From: Quercus robur
Taxonomy: Eukaryota; Streptophyta; Magnoliopsida; Fagales; Fagaceae
NCBI RefSeq assembly: GCF_932294415.1
Contig: NC_065539.1
Location: 48,212,501-48,276,500, forward strand
DNA length: 64,000 nucleotides
Direction: 5' to 3'
A program made the position numbers and the translations under genes. The notes beneath the pieces are model-generated. The model was not told the origin of the DNA, made no database searches, and saw nothing but the letters and a program-made list of their open reading frames with translations. Positions 33,081 through 43,713 of this stretch are shown piece by piece. Position 1 is the stretch's first letter; each line of letters begins with the position of its first letter.

Positions 33081-35254
33081 ATGTCTGTTGCTTCCTCGTC
33101 CACAGATAGCCTTGATAAGGTTATAGACGAGTATTGTGATGATACTAGTGATAGGTCTAGTTCTAGGAGTGCTAGTGATGAGAGTGGAGGAAGCACGGAC
33201 GAGAACTACTCTTCTGGGGCCCCTGGGCTCCCTATTGAAGTCGTCCAAGAACAGCTTAGGAGAGCTTCTGGCTCTCAAGCTGGTTCTCCGTCCAATCCTA
33301 CGGACGAGGTAGAAACCGTCTTCAGTTGCGCTGTAGGTGTCCATTCTAAGACGGACGAACAGAGGTTAGGTAACCTTAGGTCCTGGTATCAAATCCCAGA
33401 CGAGTTTAACCCTAGGCTACCCGTCCGTGGAGAATGGTGTTGTGAGCCCCGTTTTGGAATAGGCGTCTATGAATCTTACTTCCTAGGTGGCCTTAGGTTT
33501 CCTTTAAATGTCTTTGCTAGGGAGTTACTAGTCAAATTAGGTCTAGGTGTTTGTCAATTCAATCCCAACGCATGGAGATTAATTATCTCCATGCAAATTT
33601 TGTGGAGGGAAGTTTTTGGTAGGGACCGTCCTCTTACAGTGGACGAGTTCCTTTATTGTTATAAACCTTCTGCCATAAGTCAGTCTGAAGGTTTTTACCA
33701 ATTTACTGCTAGAGGGAATGATTGTAGGTTGATCAAGTCCCTAGCTTCGTCTGATAGGAAGTGGAAGACGGAGTTTATTTTTATTTCAGGCTTCTGGGCA
33801 GGGAACCCTGTGGACGTTGGCAGGGATCCCTTTCCTCCTTACACTGGGGACGTGGGGAACCTTCGTCCAGAAGGTACGTCCCTTCCCCTCGTTTACTTTT
33901 ATTCTTCTATTTAGTACATTTACAATTTCTAACCTTTGTTTGTTCATTGTTTTGTAGCTGCCAAACGTCCGTCCTTGAGCAAATTTCACCGTGACCGCGT
34001 CCACAGGGCCCGTCTACACGCAGACAGGAGCTTCCATTCCCTTGTCACGCTTAGGCGTCTGGCCAAGTGGGGTTTAGGTCCCGAGCCTTCAGACGAAGCT
34101 ATAGCCCACGAAGTCACTGTGCGAAAAAGTAAGTTTTTAACTTAACCTTCCTTTCTTTTTCTTTTTTATGTATACATTCCTCATTTGTTCATCTCGTCCT
34201 AGGAATGTCAACAATGAAAGAGAACCGAGGAAAAGAGATCGCAGGAGAGGGGAAACGTCCTGAGGGTCAAGCCCAGGATCGTCCAACGGCTGGGGACAAA
34301 AGAAAGTTCTTGCCTAAGAACATTGATCTGGATGGGCTCCCCAGTCGAAGAGATAAAAGGGTTAAACAAAGCTCGTCCAAGGTGGTCAAGTCCAAACCAC
34401 CCTCGTCTCAGCCTGCCGTCCAAATAGTTGATGTGGACTCGTCCACTCCAGTTGAGTCCACCCCGTCCAAGACTCCTCCCAGAACTCCTGTGGCCAGATC
34501 TACCATGCCTGGCTCGTCCCAGCCTTCTATGAATATTATTGCAAATGAAGACCTGGCTTGGGAACGGTTCCAGATGGCCGTCAAGGACGAGGATATAAAC
34601 ATGTGCTATAACATGGGCTTGAAGGAATTTGAGCATTCAGGCGTCCATGACCTTTTCAAGGTATGCCAGTATCCCTCGTCCTTGTTTAGTTATTAAATTT
34701 TCCTCATTTAATCATTCTATGTTGTTCTCTGTTCACAGGCCATGTCGAAGTTTATAGCAGCGTCTAGACAGGCAACGGAGCTGGACAAGACGAGAGTCTT
34801 GTTGGAGACGAGGATTCAGGAGGTGAACGCTGACTGTAAGAAATGGGCTGGGTTTGCTGAAAAAGCTAAGGACGAGGTCAAAGAGCATAACAAGCTGATT
34901 GAGGAGCTAAGGACGGATGCATTGGAGAAGGAGACGCGCATTGATCACTTACAACAGGTGAACAATGAGTTGAATGCTCGTCTTTCCAAGGCAAGAGAGG
35001 ACGCTGTGGCTGAGTTCAAGTCGTCCAAAGAGTATACAGACACTTTGGATCGCAATTATGCAGCTGGTTTTGAAGATTTTAGAATGGACGCTGTTGAAAA
35101 CTTTCCTGAAGTTGACTTCAGCACAATCAAGCTTAACCTTGCTGCTGCCACAAGCTCTCTCCTCCAGACTGGCTCTGATGATGTCAACGTGGAAGACGAC
35201 GCCAGCACTCAGCCTCCTCAGGACGAGCCTACAGTGAATGCTCCCCCTTCTTAG
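33081..35254 (+). CDS. Four-exon antisense gene of the gypsy element (gypsy-type transposon protein domain, coiled coil)
   Basis: Exons 33081-33873, 33958-34128, 34203-34660 and 34739-35254 have canonical GT-AG introns of 84, 74 and 78 bp. Joined they give 1938 nt, an uninterrupted 645-residue frame. Residues 1-90 are Ser/Asp-rich. About 100-265 (VYESYFLGGLRFPLNVFARE..., FNPNAWRLI, FYQFTARG) match what I know of the 'putative gypsy type transposon' domain (Transposase_28). The middle is basic and Pro/Ser-rich. Residues 475-600 form a coiled coil (Leu/Glu/Lys heptads) before an acidic tail. It runs opposite to gag-pol. Tat-lineage elements are known to carry such antisense genes of unclear function. 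Confidence 0.85.
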
Positions 35255-36122
35255 GACGGGATTTTAAACTTTGTAGCTTTGCTTTTTCTTTTTTTGTAAC
35301 TTTTGTGTTTGGTCCTTTGTTTTTGGACCTTCTTTATGTAACAAGAATACATTATACTCGTCCATGGTTTTAGGACGGGTTTTTTAAGTATACTATTTCT
35401 ACTTTTCAAACTAATCAAGGGTTTTTGGACGTAGGATGTCCACCCTTTGAATGAAGTTTTATTTTCTTTGCATGGATAAATGATTTCATTTTCTTTGAAT
35501 GGACGAGTGATTTCATTTTCTTTGCATGGACGGATGCTGCTAAGCTATTTTATTCTTAGCTCGTCCATGTCGAGAATACATATTTTTCTTGTAGTCTAAC
35601 TCGTCTTAGCAGGTAGTATTTTTAATTAGCTTGATTCGTCTTAAGACTTGCAAACTAATTTTTCATACCGTCTACTTATTTTGCCAACTTTTTGTCTCGT
35701 CCAGAATTTGGATTGTTTCAGTTGGCTTTACCTCGTCCATGAGTTGGACGAGTATGGATGTGGTTTCTTTTATTCAAGAAAATTTAGACGTTACATCTCT
35801 GCGTCCAGAGATTTTGTTCGTCTTGGATCTTTCAACCCTCTTGAGGATTGAATTGGACGATAATATCATGGAGAATTCACACAACATTTTGTACATAACA
35901 TAAATATTGTTTACAGACAAGGCATATGCACACTGATGCCTTTTTATTTAATAAATACATACTTCATGACTTCGTCCATAACCACAACACAACTATAAAA
36001 AGTAAATCATAGTTTCAAACTTCACACACAAACAATACCAAACATAGTAGTATCAAACAGCATCACTCATAATAGTACGCTAGTAGACAGATAAGACCCA
36101 AGTCTCGTCCATAGGTTCACTC
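35255..36122. other. Spacer between the antisense gene and the gag-pol stop
   Basis: T-rich, probably containing the antisense gene's 3' UTR, with many CTCGTCC/GGACGAG heptamers. No gene is visible. Confidence 0.6.
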
Positions 36123-39100
36123 TTACTGGTAGTACCTCCTCAGGTGCTCCACATTCCAAGGATGTTCCAATTTTCTCCCGTCCAGGGCCTCCAGGTAGTA
36201 GGATCCTTGCCTTTTACAGTTGATTATTCTATAGGGTCCTTCCCAGTTTGGGCCCAACTTCCCATGTGCTGGGTTCTTGGTTGACAAAGAGACCTTTCTC
36301 AGGACGAGATCTCCTATATGGAAACGCCTAGGCTTCACCATCGCATCATACTGCTTAGCCATGAGGTTCTTATACTTTGCTGCCCTGTATTCTGCGTTTG
36401 CCCTTACCTCGTCTATTAGATCGAGGTTCAGACGAAGCTGGTCCTCATTATCCTTGTCTTGATACGTCATCACCCTGTGATTAGCCATATGCACTTCTGC
36501 AGGTATGACTGCATCGCTTCCATAGGCCAACTTGAAAGGAGTCTCCCCTGTAGGGGTCCTCACAGTGGTCCTGTATGCCCATAAAACTCCTGGTAATTCA
36601 TCTGGCCATATTCCCTTTGCCCCCTCAAGCCGAGTTTTGATGATTTTCAACAAGGATCGGTTTGCTACTTCAGCTTGGCCGTTGGCTTGGGGGTGTGCAG
36701 GTGAGGAGTAATGGTTCTGAATTCCAAAGTGTAAGCAAAAGTCCTTGAAGAGTGCATTGTCAAATTGCCGTCCGTTGTCAGACACCAATACCCTCGGCAC
36801 TCCAAATCTGCAAACAATGTTCTTCCACACGAAGTTTTTAACATTCTGTTGTGTGATATTTGCCAACGGTTCTGCCTCCACCCATTTGGTGAAGTAATCG
36901 ATGCCCACAACTAAAAACTTCATCTGCCTTACTCCCAAAGGGAAGGGACCCAAGATATCCAATCCCCATTGTGCGAAGGGCCACGGTGCTACCATTGGGG
37001 TGAGGTATTCCGACGGTTGCCTGGGGACATTGCTAAATCGCTGGCATTGGTCGCAGACTTTAACATATGCTTTTGCATCAGCTTGCATGTTCGGCCAGTA
37101 ATATCCTGCACGGACGATCTTGTGGACAAGTGATCTGGCTCCTGAGTGATTGCCACAGGCCCCTTCGTGAACTTCTCTCAGCACGTAGTTTGCTTCGTCC
37201 GGAGCTAGGCACCTAAGGTAAGGTTGAGAGAAACCTCTCTTGTATAGCACTTCATTCATAAGGACGTATCTAGCTGATCTCACCCTCACCTTTCTGGCTT
37301 CGTCCTTTTCTTCTGGTAGTCGTCCATCTTTCAAATATGATATAATGGGAGTCATCCAATCTTCTTTGTTATCTACCTGCTGTACTTCCTGGGCATCTAT
37401 ACTTGGCATATACTGAACTTCATCTGACTTCTCTAATGATTCATCTGCTGAGGCCTCTTTTGCTATAGTATCAGCTTCCACGTTCTCCTCCCTGGGGATT
37501 TGAACGAAGTCAGCTTTTTCAAACCTTTTCACAAGGCGCATCACCCTACCAAGGTATTTCTTCATTCGTCCTTCCTTCGCTTCATACATCCCATTCACTT
37601 GCCCCATGATCAGTTGGGAATCTCCCATGACACGTATGGACTTGGCTTCCACGGACTTCGCCAATTCTAGCCCTTTGAGGAGGGCTTCATATTCGACTTC
37701 ATTGTTTGTCGTTTGGTATTGTAGACGGACTTTATGTTTCAGCTTGTCTCCCTCTGGGGACTGCAGGACCACACCAATTCCTCCTGCATGCCGTGTAGAC
37801 GAACCATCCACGTGGACGATCCATCTCTTGCTGTCCTCTGCCTCGTTATGACTTGGGGTAAACTCTGCAATAAAATCTGCTAGGGCTTGAGCTTTTATGG
37901 CATGCCTTGGTTGATATCTGATATCAAACTCACTTAGCTCCACAGCCCACTGGATTAATCGTCCTGCAGCATCCAGTCTATTCATTGCCTTTTTGAGAGG
38001 ATGATCTGTCATAACATTAATGACATATGCTTGGAAATAATGCCTCAGCTTCCTTGAAGCTGTGATTAGTGCGAAGGCCAACTTCTCCATTTGTGGATAT
38101 CGTCCTTCCGCTCCTTTCAATGCCTTGCTTGTATAATACACAGGTCTTTGTACTTTATCTTCCTCTCTTATCAATGCTGAGCTCACTGCATGTGGGGTTA
38201 CCGCTAGGTACAAATATAGTTCCTCTCCTTCCACTGATGGACTCAGCAGCGGTGCCATGGTAAGGTATACCTTCAAATCTTCGAAAGCTCTCTGACAGTC
38301 GTCGGTCCATTCAAATGCTTTTTTGAGAACCTTAAAAAATGGCAAACATTTGTCAGTAGCCTTAGAGACAAACCTGTTAAGCGCAGCGACTCGTCCAGTG
38401 AGGGATTGAATTTCCTTGGTATTTTGCGGTGGCTTCATGTCCAGTATTGCATGAATTTTATCTGGATTCGCTTCAATTCCCCTATGCGATACCATAAAGC
38501 CAAGGAATTTCCCTGACGATACTCCAAAGGCACATTTGCTAGGATTCAGCTTCATGTGATACTGCCTCAACGTCTCAAATGTCTCCTGCAGGTCGTCTAG
38601 ATGTCTTCCTTCGTCCTGGCTTTTCACTAGCATGTCATCTACATAGACTTCCACATTCCGCCCAATCTGCGGACGGAACATGTGGTTGACCAACCTCTGG
38701 TATGTCGCCCCTGCATTCTTTAAACCAAACGGCATCACTTTATAGCAGAATAAGCCTTGACTGGTGACAAAAGATGTCTTCTCTTGATCAGCCTCGTCCA
38801 TTCTTATCTGATTATATCCTGAAAAGGCATCCATGAAGCTAAGCAATTTGTGGCCTGCAGTTGAGTCTACTAACTGGTCAATGCGCGGTAACGGATAGCT
38901 GTCCTTTGGGCAAGCCTTGTTCAGATCAGTGAAGTCCACGCACATTCTCCACTTGCCATTCGCTTTTTTGACCATTACTACATTGGCCAACCAATCCGGG
39001 TAGTACACCTCCCGAATGAACTTTGCTACCATCAGCTTTTGAACCTCGTCCTTGATTGCATTATCTCTCTCAGGGGCAAACACCCTCTTCTTTTGCCGCA

Positions 39101-41327
39101 CAGGCTTGGAGGAAGGACATACATTCAAACGGTGGGTAATGACACTAGGGTCTATACCCGGCATATCCTCGTGACTCCACGCAAACACGTCGATGTTTTT
39201 CTTCAAAAACTGGACGAGGTCTGTCTTAATCTTCTCTTCTAAATCTGCTCCCACCCTGGTACACCTCTCAGGGTTATCTTCATCCAAGGAAATATCTTCC
39301 AATGCTTCAGTAGGTTCTGCTACAACCCTCTTTTCTTCAATGTTCATTGCTTGAACTTGTTCATCCATGGCCAGCATGGCCAAGTAACACTCTCTTGCTG
39401 CCAGTTGGTCACCTTGTACCCGTCCTACCCCGTGTTCTGTTGGAAACTTGACTGATAAGTGGTAAGTAGAGGTAACAGCTTTCCAACTATTCAAAGTTGG
39501 CCTCCCAATGATGGCATTGTAAGAGGATGGACAATCTACCACAAGGAAGTTCACATCCTTGGTAATCTGTTGTGGATATGCCCCCACTACCACGGATAGG
39601 GAAATGGTACCCACTGGTTGCACCTTCATCCCCCCAAAGCCTACTAGGGGGGAGTTCACTGGACGGAGCTGGTCTCGTCCTAATCTCATCTGCTGAAAGG
39701 CTGGATAATACAAAATGTCTGCTGAGCTTCCATTGTCCACAAGCACTCTTCTGGTTGTGTAGTTTGCAATTAGTAAAGAGATGACGAGGGCATCATCATG
39801 AGGGTGATGAATTCTGTCGGCGTCCTCGTCCGTAAAAGTGATTGCCCGCTCGTCCGTGGATCTTGCTCTTGGTGATCGTCCAGAAAGTTGGACGCTCTGT
39901 ACTACCTTCAAGTATGCTTTCTTGGACTTGGACGACTGGCCAGTTGTACTTCCTCCAATGATGACTCTTATCTCCCCGAGTGGTGGTCGCGATGAATCTT
40001 CCATCTTTCCCTTCTGTTTCTCGTCCCTCTGGTCTCGTCCAAGGAAACCCCTTAACTTCCCTTGCCTTATGAGATTTTCAATTTGCTGCTTCAAGTCAAA
40101 ACACTCGTCCGTGTCATGACCATGATCCCTATGGAAGCGACAATACTTGTTCCTGTTACGCTTATTGGGATCACCCTTCATCTTCTCTGGCCACTTCAAG
40201 GAAGGATCATCCTTGATTTGCATAAGGACTTGCTCAAGTGGGGCGTTTAAAGGGGTATACTGCTGGTTCCGTACTGGAGGGCCTGGCTTCTTACTTTCTC
40301 GATCTCTCCTTTCCTCCATCCGTCCCTTCTTTGGACGAGTACCTTGCTCATGCTGACGACTGGGATTTGCGTCCATTCTCTCGGACCTCTTCCTCTTCTT
40401 AGCAATGATTGCATCTTCTGCATTCATAAAATTCTGAGCCGAATGGACGAGTTCGGCCATGGACTGGGGCTCTTTTTCATAGAGCTTGTGTATAAACAGA
40501 TCTGAATTCACCCCATTGTGGAAGGCTGCCAGTAGAAGCTTATCATCTGCTTCGTCCACACTGAGAGCTTCTCTGTTAAAACGGGTGATAAATGACCGAA
40601 GGCTTTCGTTCTCTCTCTGCTCTATTGTCAACAAACTGGACGAGGAACGCTTGTGCCTTTGTCCTCCAATGAAATTGTTAACAAATAACTTGCTCAACTC
40701 TTCAAAAGAACTCACCGAATTCGGAGGTAGTTTGCTAAACCAAACTCGCGCCGAACCCTTAAGGGTGGTTGGGAAGGCCCTACACATTATTTCATCAGGC
40801 ACTCCTTGAAGATGCATGGTGGTTTTGAAAGTGGCTATATGATCAAACGGGTCACGTGTTCCATCATATGAATCCAGAGAAGGCAACTTGAACTTTGATG
40901 GTAGTGGGTGACCGTTGATGGAAGCCGTAAAGGGAGAATCTGTCCTGTGAACCAAGTCTTCTATCGGATTCGCCTTTTTCATATTCTCCTTCATTTCCTC
41001 CATAACTCTCTTCATTTGGTCCATTTCTTCCTTCAAGTATGGTACCGTTCGTGAAGTGGTGCCTCTGAACTGACTTCCAACTTCGGTGTTCTCTCTTCCA
41101 CCGTGACTATCTGTTTGTCTTCCTTCACGTTCTTCTTGTGTTTGCCTCCTCATATTAATCTCCATTCGCAATTCTTGGTTTTGGCGAGTCAACTCCGCCA
41201 TAGCGTCTGCCATAGATTGTGCTTGTTGGGCAGATGACTGCATGACCGGCGCAGACTGGCGATCGCGATGCGGGTTGCTGCTACCCTGATGGCCTGGGCT
41301 AGTAGCCCGTGATCTAGTCCGAACCAT
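36123..41327 (-). CDS. Gypsy gag-pol polyprotein, 1734 residues, intact
   Basis: One uninterrupted frame. I start at the ATG giving MVRTRSRATSP (41327), the first inside the internal region; the open frame extends into the 5' LTR. Order: gag domain about residues 155-300 (FDHIATFKT, RVWFSKLPP); zinc knuckle CRFHRDHGHDTDEC about 392-406; aspartic protease VDNGSSAD about 529; RT about 760-950 with YVDD about 891; RT-linked RNase H about 1000-1110; second RNase H VHVDGSSTRHAGG about 1169-1290; integrase with HHCC finger (about 1390-1440) and DDE residues in LDILGPF, VSDNGRQF and QAEVANRS (about 1455, 1515, 1550). All catalytic motifs are present, so it could be autonomous. Confidence 0.95.
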   Translation of the reverse strand: MVRTRSRATSPGHQGSSNPHRDRQSAPVMQSSAQQAQSMADAMAELTRQNQELRMEINMRRQTQEEREGRQTDSHGGRENTEVGSQFRGTTSRTVPYLKEEMDQMKRVMEEMKENMKKANPIEDLVHRTDSPFTASINGHPLPSKFKLPSLDSYDGTRDPFDHIATFKTTMHLQGVPDEIMCRAFPTTLKGSARVWFSKLPPNSVSSFEELSKLFVNNFIGGQRHKRSSSSLLTIEQRENESLRSFITRFNREALSVDEADDKLLLAAFHNGVNSDLFIHKLYEKEPQSMAELVHSAQNFMNAEDAIIAKKRKRSERMDANPSRQHEQGTRPKKGRMEERRDRESKKPGPPVRNQQYTPLNAPLEQVLMQIKDDPSLKWPEKMKGDPNKRNRNKYCRFHRDHGHDTDECFDLKQQIENLIRQGKLRGFLGRDQRDEKQKGKMEDSSRPPLGEIRVIIGGSTTGQSSKSKKAYLKVVQSVQLSGRSPRARSTDERAITFTDEDADRIHHPHDDALVISLLIANYTTRRVLVDNGSSADILYYPAFQQMRLGRDQLRPVNSPLVGFGGMKVQPVGTISLSVVVGAYPQQITKDVNFLVVDCPSSYNAIIGRPTLNSWKAVTSTYHLSVKFPTEHGVGRVQGDQLAARECYLAMLAMDEQVQAMNIEEKRVVAEPTEALEDISLDEDNPERCTRVGADLEEKIKTDLVQFLKKNIDVFAWSHEDMPGIDPSVITHRLNVCPSSKPVRQKKRVFAPERDNAIKDEVQKLMVAKFIREVYYPDWLANVVMVKKANGKWRMCVDFTDLNKACPKDSYPLPRIDQLVDSTAGHKLLSFMDAFSGYNQIRMDEADQEKTSFVTSQGLFCYKVMPFGLKNAGATYQRLVNHMFRPQIGRNVEVYVDDMLVKSQDEGRHLDDLQETFETLRQYHMKLNPSKCAFGVSSGKFLGFMVSHRGIEANPDKIHAILDMKPPQNTKEIQSLTGRVAALNRFVSKATDKCLPFFKVLKKAFEWTDDCQRAFEDLKVYLTMAPLLSPSVEGEELYLYLAVTPHAVSSALIREEDKVQRPVYYTSKALKGAEGRYPQMEKLAFALITASRKLRHYFQAYVINVMTDHPLKKAMNRLDAAGRLIQWAVELSEFDIRYQPRHAIKAQALADFIAEFTPSHNEAEDSKRWIVHVDGSSTRHAGGIGVVLQSPEGDKLKHKVRLQYQTTNNEVEYEALLKGLELAKSVEAKSIRVMGDSQLIMGQVNGMYEAKEGRMKKYLGRVMRLVKRFEKADFVQIPREENVEADTIAKEASADESLEKSDEVQYMPSIDAQEVQQVDNKEDWMTPIISYLKDGRLPEEKDEARKVRVRSARYVLMNEVLYKRGFSQPYLRCLAPDEANYVLREVHEGACGNHSGARSLVHKIVRAGYYWPNMQADAKAYVKVCDQCQRFSNVPRQPSEYLTPMVAPWPFAQWGLDILGPFPLGVRQMKFLVVGIDYFTKWVEAEPLANITQQNVKNFVWKNIVCRFGVPRVLVSDNGRQFDNALFKDFCLHFGIQNHYSSPAHPQANGQAEVANRSLLKIIKTRLEGAKGIWPDELPGVLWAYRTTVRTPTGETPFKLAYGSDAVIPAEVHMANHRVMTYQDKDNEDQLRLNLDLIDEVRANAEYRAAKYKNLMAKQYDAMVKPRRFHIGDLVLRKVSLSTKNPAHGKLGPNWEGPYRIINCKRQGSYYLEALDGRKLEHPWNVEHLRRYYQ

Positions 41328-41367
41328 CAACCCTTTGTCACGAAGAAACAAATTGTGAAACAATCGT

Positions 41368-41386
41368 TCCCACAGACGGCGCCAAC
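41368..41386 (-). other. Primer binding site of the gypsy element
   Basis: Read on the minus strand, GTTGGCGCCGTCTGTGGGA follows the 5' LTR end (...ATCATCA) directly. This is the PBS type typical of plant Tat/Athila-like gypsy elements. Confidence 0.8.
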
Positions 41387-42073
41387 TGATGATTCCTTGG
41401 TTATCAGTGGGTTGATAAGACTTGAACGTTGATCTTCGGGCTATCTCCTGTAATACCAAAGACACAGAATCAGAGGGGACCGGTGTCGACCGGCCAAAAA
41501 TCCTCCGATGATCAAGTTAGTTATTTGGAACTCTCTGTAACGAAGAAGTGTTCTCTTAAAAGTAAGAAAGTGTCTGAATACCTTTTTCCTTCATCGAAGA
41601 AGCCTTATATAGTGTGTGGAACGGTTATCTATTTGGTAACCGTTCCCAGTGTCGAGGAGTCCGGAGAATTGGGAGTAACCGCTGTGGAAGTTACTTAGGT
41701 CGGACGGGCCGATGAACTCGTCCATCCATAATGAAGATGGACGAGACCTTCATGAGTAGCTCGTCCACGTTTAGTCCATCCATAATGAGGATGGACGAGA
41801 CCTCCAGGATGATCTCGTCCACTTTTAGTCCATCCATAATGAGGATGGACGAGACCTCCAGGATGATCTCGTCCACTTTTAATGAAAGACGGACGAGATC
41901 ATCTTGGAAGGCTTGTCGTCCATAAATGACGAGTAGATCTTGAGGTATTAAGCCCGTCCATATACGGACGAGGGTCGCTGGTACGGTTGCAATTCTCTCC
42001 GCCTATTGTTGCTTCTTTCGTTGGACGAGACATATGGACGAGTTATGGGTTTGGGGATTCTGTGACACCATCA
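41387..42073 (-). repeat. 5' LTR of the gypsy element
   Basis: 687 bp, same as the 3' LTR. On the minus strand an ACTATATAAGG promoter element lies at about 41603-41613. The 54-bp tandem units are at 41720-41881. Confidence 0.93.
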
Positions 42074-42078
42074 GTAAA

Positions 42079-43527
42079 TATTGCAGCACTCGAAGATTGA
42101 CCTCTAGATATAGGGATAAGCTCCTGTGCTCGAGGGTTTGGACAACAATGAAAAAGGGGACTGAGATCTTCCAAAAGGGGGTTAGATGGACTTGTGGTAG
42201 GGAGAGTAACCTTAACTTTTGGTTTGACAACTGGTCGAAGTTTGGAGCTTTAAGGCAGATCATACAATGCCCCATCTCTAGTGAGCTGATGAATTTGAAG
42301 GTAAAAGATGTTGTATCCGCTAATGGGTGGGATTGGTCTATTACTTCCTTTGAGTTCCCGGATTTAGTTAGGCAGGAGCTCTAAGCCATTCCGTTTGCTA
42401 TGGCATCCCGTGGGGCGGACAGGTTGACTTGGAAGGTGTCGGTTAATGGCATGTTCAATCTCGGCTCAGCTTACAAGATAGCCATTGACCAGGTTAATGT
42501 TGATTCCTTTAGGGGTAAGTGGATTTGGAAGTCTAAGGTGTCACCTAGGATCCAATCCTTTGTGTGGCTGTGTTACCATGAAAGCATTGGAGTGAAGGAG
42601 TGTCTCAATCGTAAGGGTATGCTTCTTGACACCCATTGCCCTCTCTATCATACTTCTAGCGAATCTATTCTCCATGCTCTTCACGATTGCATGGTGGTTA
42701 AGCATGAATGGGACCAGCTAGGTGAGAATCGGGTTAATAGGTCCTTCTTTAGTAGCAACCTTCAGGAGTGGTTGGAGGAGAATGGCACCAAGCAGCAGGT
42801 CATTGGTTGTCATGCTATTCCCTGGAGTACAATATTTCTATTTGCTATATGGCTTATTTGGAAGCACATGAACCAGGTAGTGTTCAAGGAGCAAAGGCTA
42901 AATCATGACTTAGCTAAGGAGATTTCTCAAAGGGCCTTAGAATACAATTTCTTTGCTAGACCTCAAAAGGAAGCTATCACGCGAATATATAAACCTGTCC
43001 GTTGGTGTAAGCCAGCAAATGGGTGGGTCAAATTGAACAAAGATGGATCCTCACTTGGTAATTCGGGCCGAGCAGGAGGAGGGGGTTTAATTCGAGATGA
43101 AGAAGGAAATTGGATAGTGGGCTTTGCGCGCAAGATTGGATCTACTACCAGCTTTCTTGCAAAACTTTGGGCTCTTTGTGATGGGCTTAATCTGTGTCTT
43201 AGTTACAATTTTGCTGCAGTAGAAGTAGAGATAGATGCTAAAGCTATTGTAGATGTCATCTCCAACCTGAACTACACTAATGTATTTGTCTCCCCTCTCA
43301 TGGATGATTGCAGGCTCTTGCTGTCTCGAATCCCTTAGATTCGCCTTACGCATTGCTATCGTGAAGCCAATAGGTGCGCTGATGGTCTTGCACGTCTAGG
43401 TGGTCTTCAAGCCACAGATTTTGTTATGTTTATGTGTTCGCCTGTGGACTTAGTTAAGCTGTTAGATTCTGACTTTAAAGGGTTGTACTTGAACAAGCTT
43501 TGCCCTGAGTTGATTTGTTCTTCTTAG
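42079..43527 (+). pseudogene. LINE 1 ORF2, C-terminal part (zf-RVT, RNase H)
   Basis: Continuation of ORF2 after the gypsy insertion. RESNLNFWFDNW and ADRLTWKVSVNGMFNLGSAY lead into the zf-RVT region (FVWLCYHESIGVKECLNRKG, with C and H residues to HALHDC). An RNase H domain follows (VKLNKDGSSLGNSGRAGGGG, ALCDGLNLCL, ANRCADGLARLG). Stops at about 42382 and 43336 interrupt it, and the frame finally ends at TAG 43525-43527. A C-terminal RNase H is usual for this plant L1 group. Confidence 0.85.
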
Positions 43528-43549
43528 TTTGTTTAATATATTCCACTTC

Positions 43550-43565
43550 CAAAAAAAAAAAAAAA
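43550..43565 (+). other. Poly-A tail of LINE 1
   Basis: A-run closing the LINE, followed by GTTTTATA, the same bases that precede the LINE's left end (27421-27428): the target duplication. Confidence 0.85.
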
Positions 43566-43573
43566 GTTTTATA

Positions 43574-43634
43574 CATATATACACTTAAATTAAGTTAAAG
43601 TAGAATTTCTATCTTGTAAAATAAATAAATAAAT
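43574..43634 (+). mobile_element. SINE, 3' part
   Basis: CATATATACACTTAAATTAAG...TAGAATTTCTATCTTG ends in an AAATAAATAAAT tail. It completes the SINE whose first part ends at 27428. The tail is followed by the SINE's target duplication AAAAAAGTAAA. Confidence 0.7.
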
Positions 43635-43713
43635 AAAAAAGTAAATATGACAATATTAGAGGTTTTTTATCATTAAAAAAAAATAAAAAAACTTTAGTTG
43701 ATATTGTTAGTAC

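Larger units (their letters stand above)
32040..42073 (-). mobile_element. Complete Ty3/gypsy (Tat-type) LTR retrotransposon, 10,034 bp
   Basis: Flanked by 5-bp duplication GTAAA (32035-32039 and 42074-42078), exactly interrupting LINE 1 ORF2. LTRs are 687 bp each and begin TGATG / end CATCA. Internal parts in element order (minus strand): PBS, gag-pol, a region with an oppositely oriented spliced gene, PPT. A second (archaic-type) RNase H between the RT-linked RNase H and integrase, and the TTGGCGCCGTCTGTGGG PBS, place it in the Tat/Retand-like group. That group assignment is from family knowledge. Confidence 0.95.

Noticed and set aside
36277..40809. Many plus-strand frames of 60-107 codons across 36-41 kb
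   Set aside because: All are shadows of the minus-strand gag-pol frame.
32384..41925. Identical 61-89 codon frames in both LTRs
   Set aside because: They arise from the 54-bp (18-codon) tandem units in non-coding LTRs.
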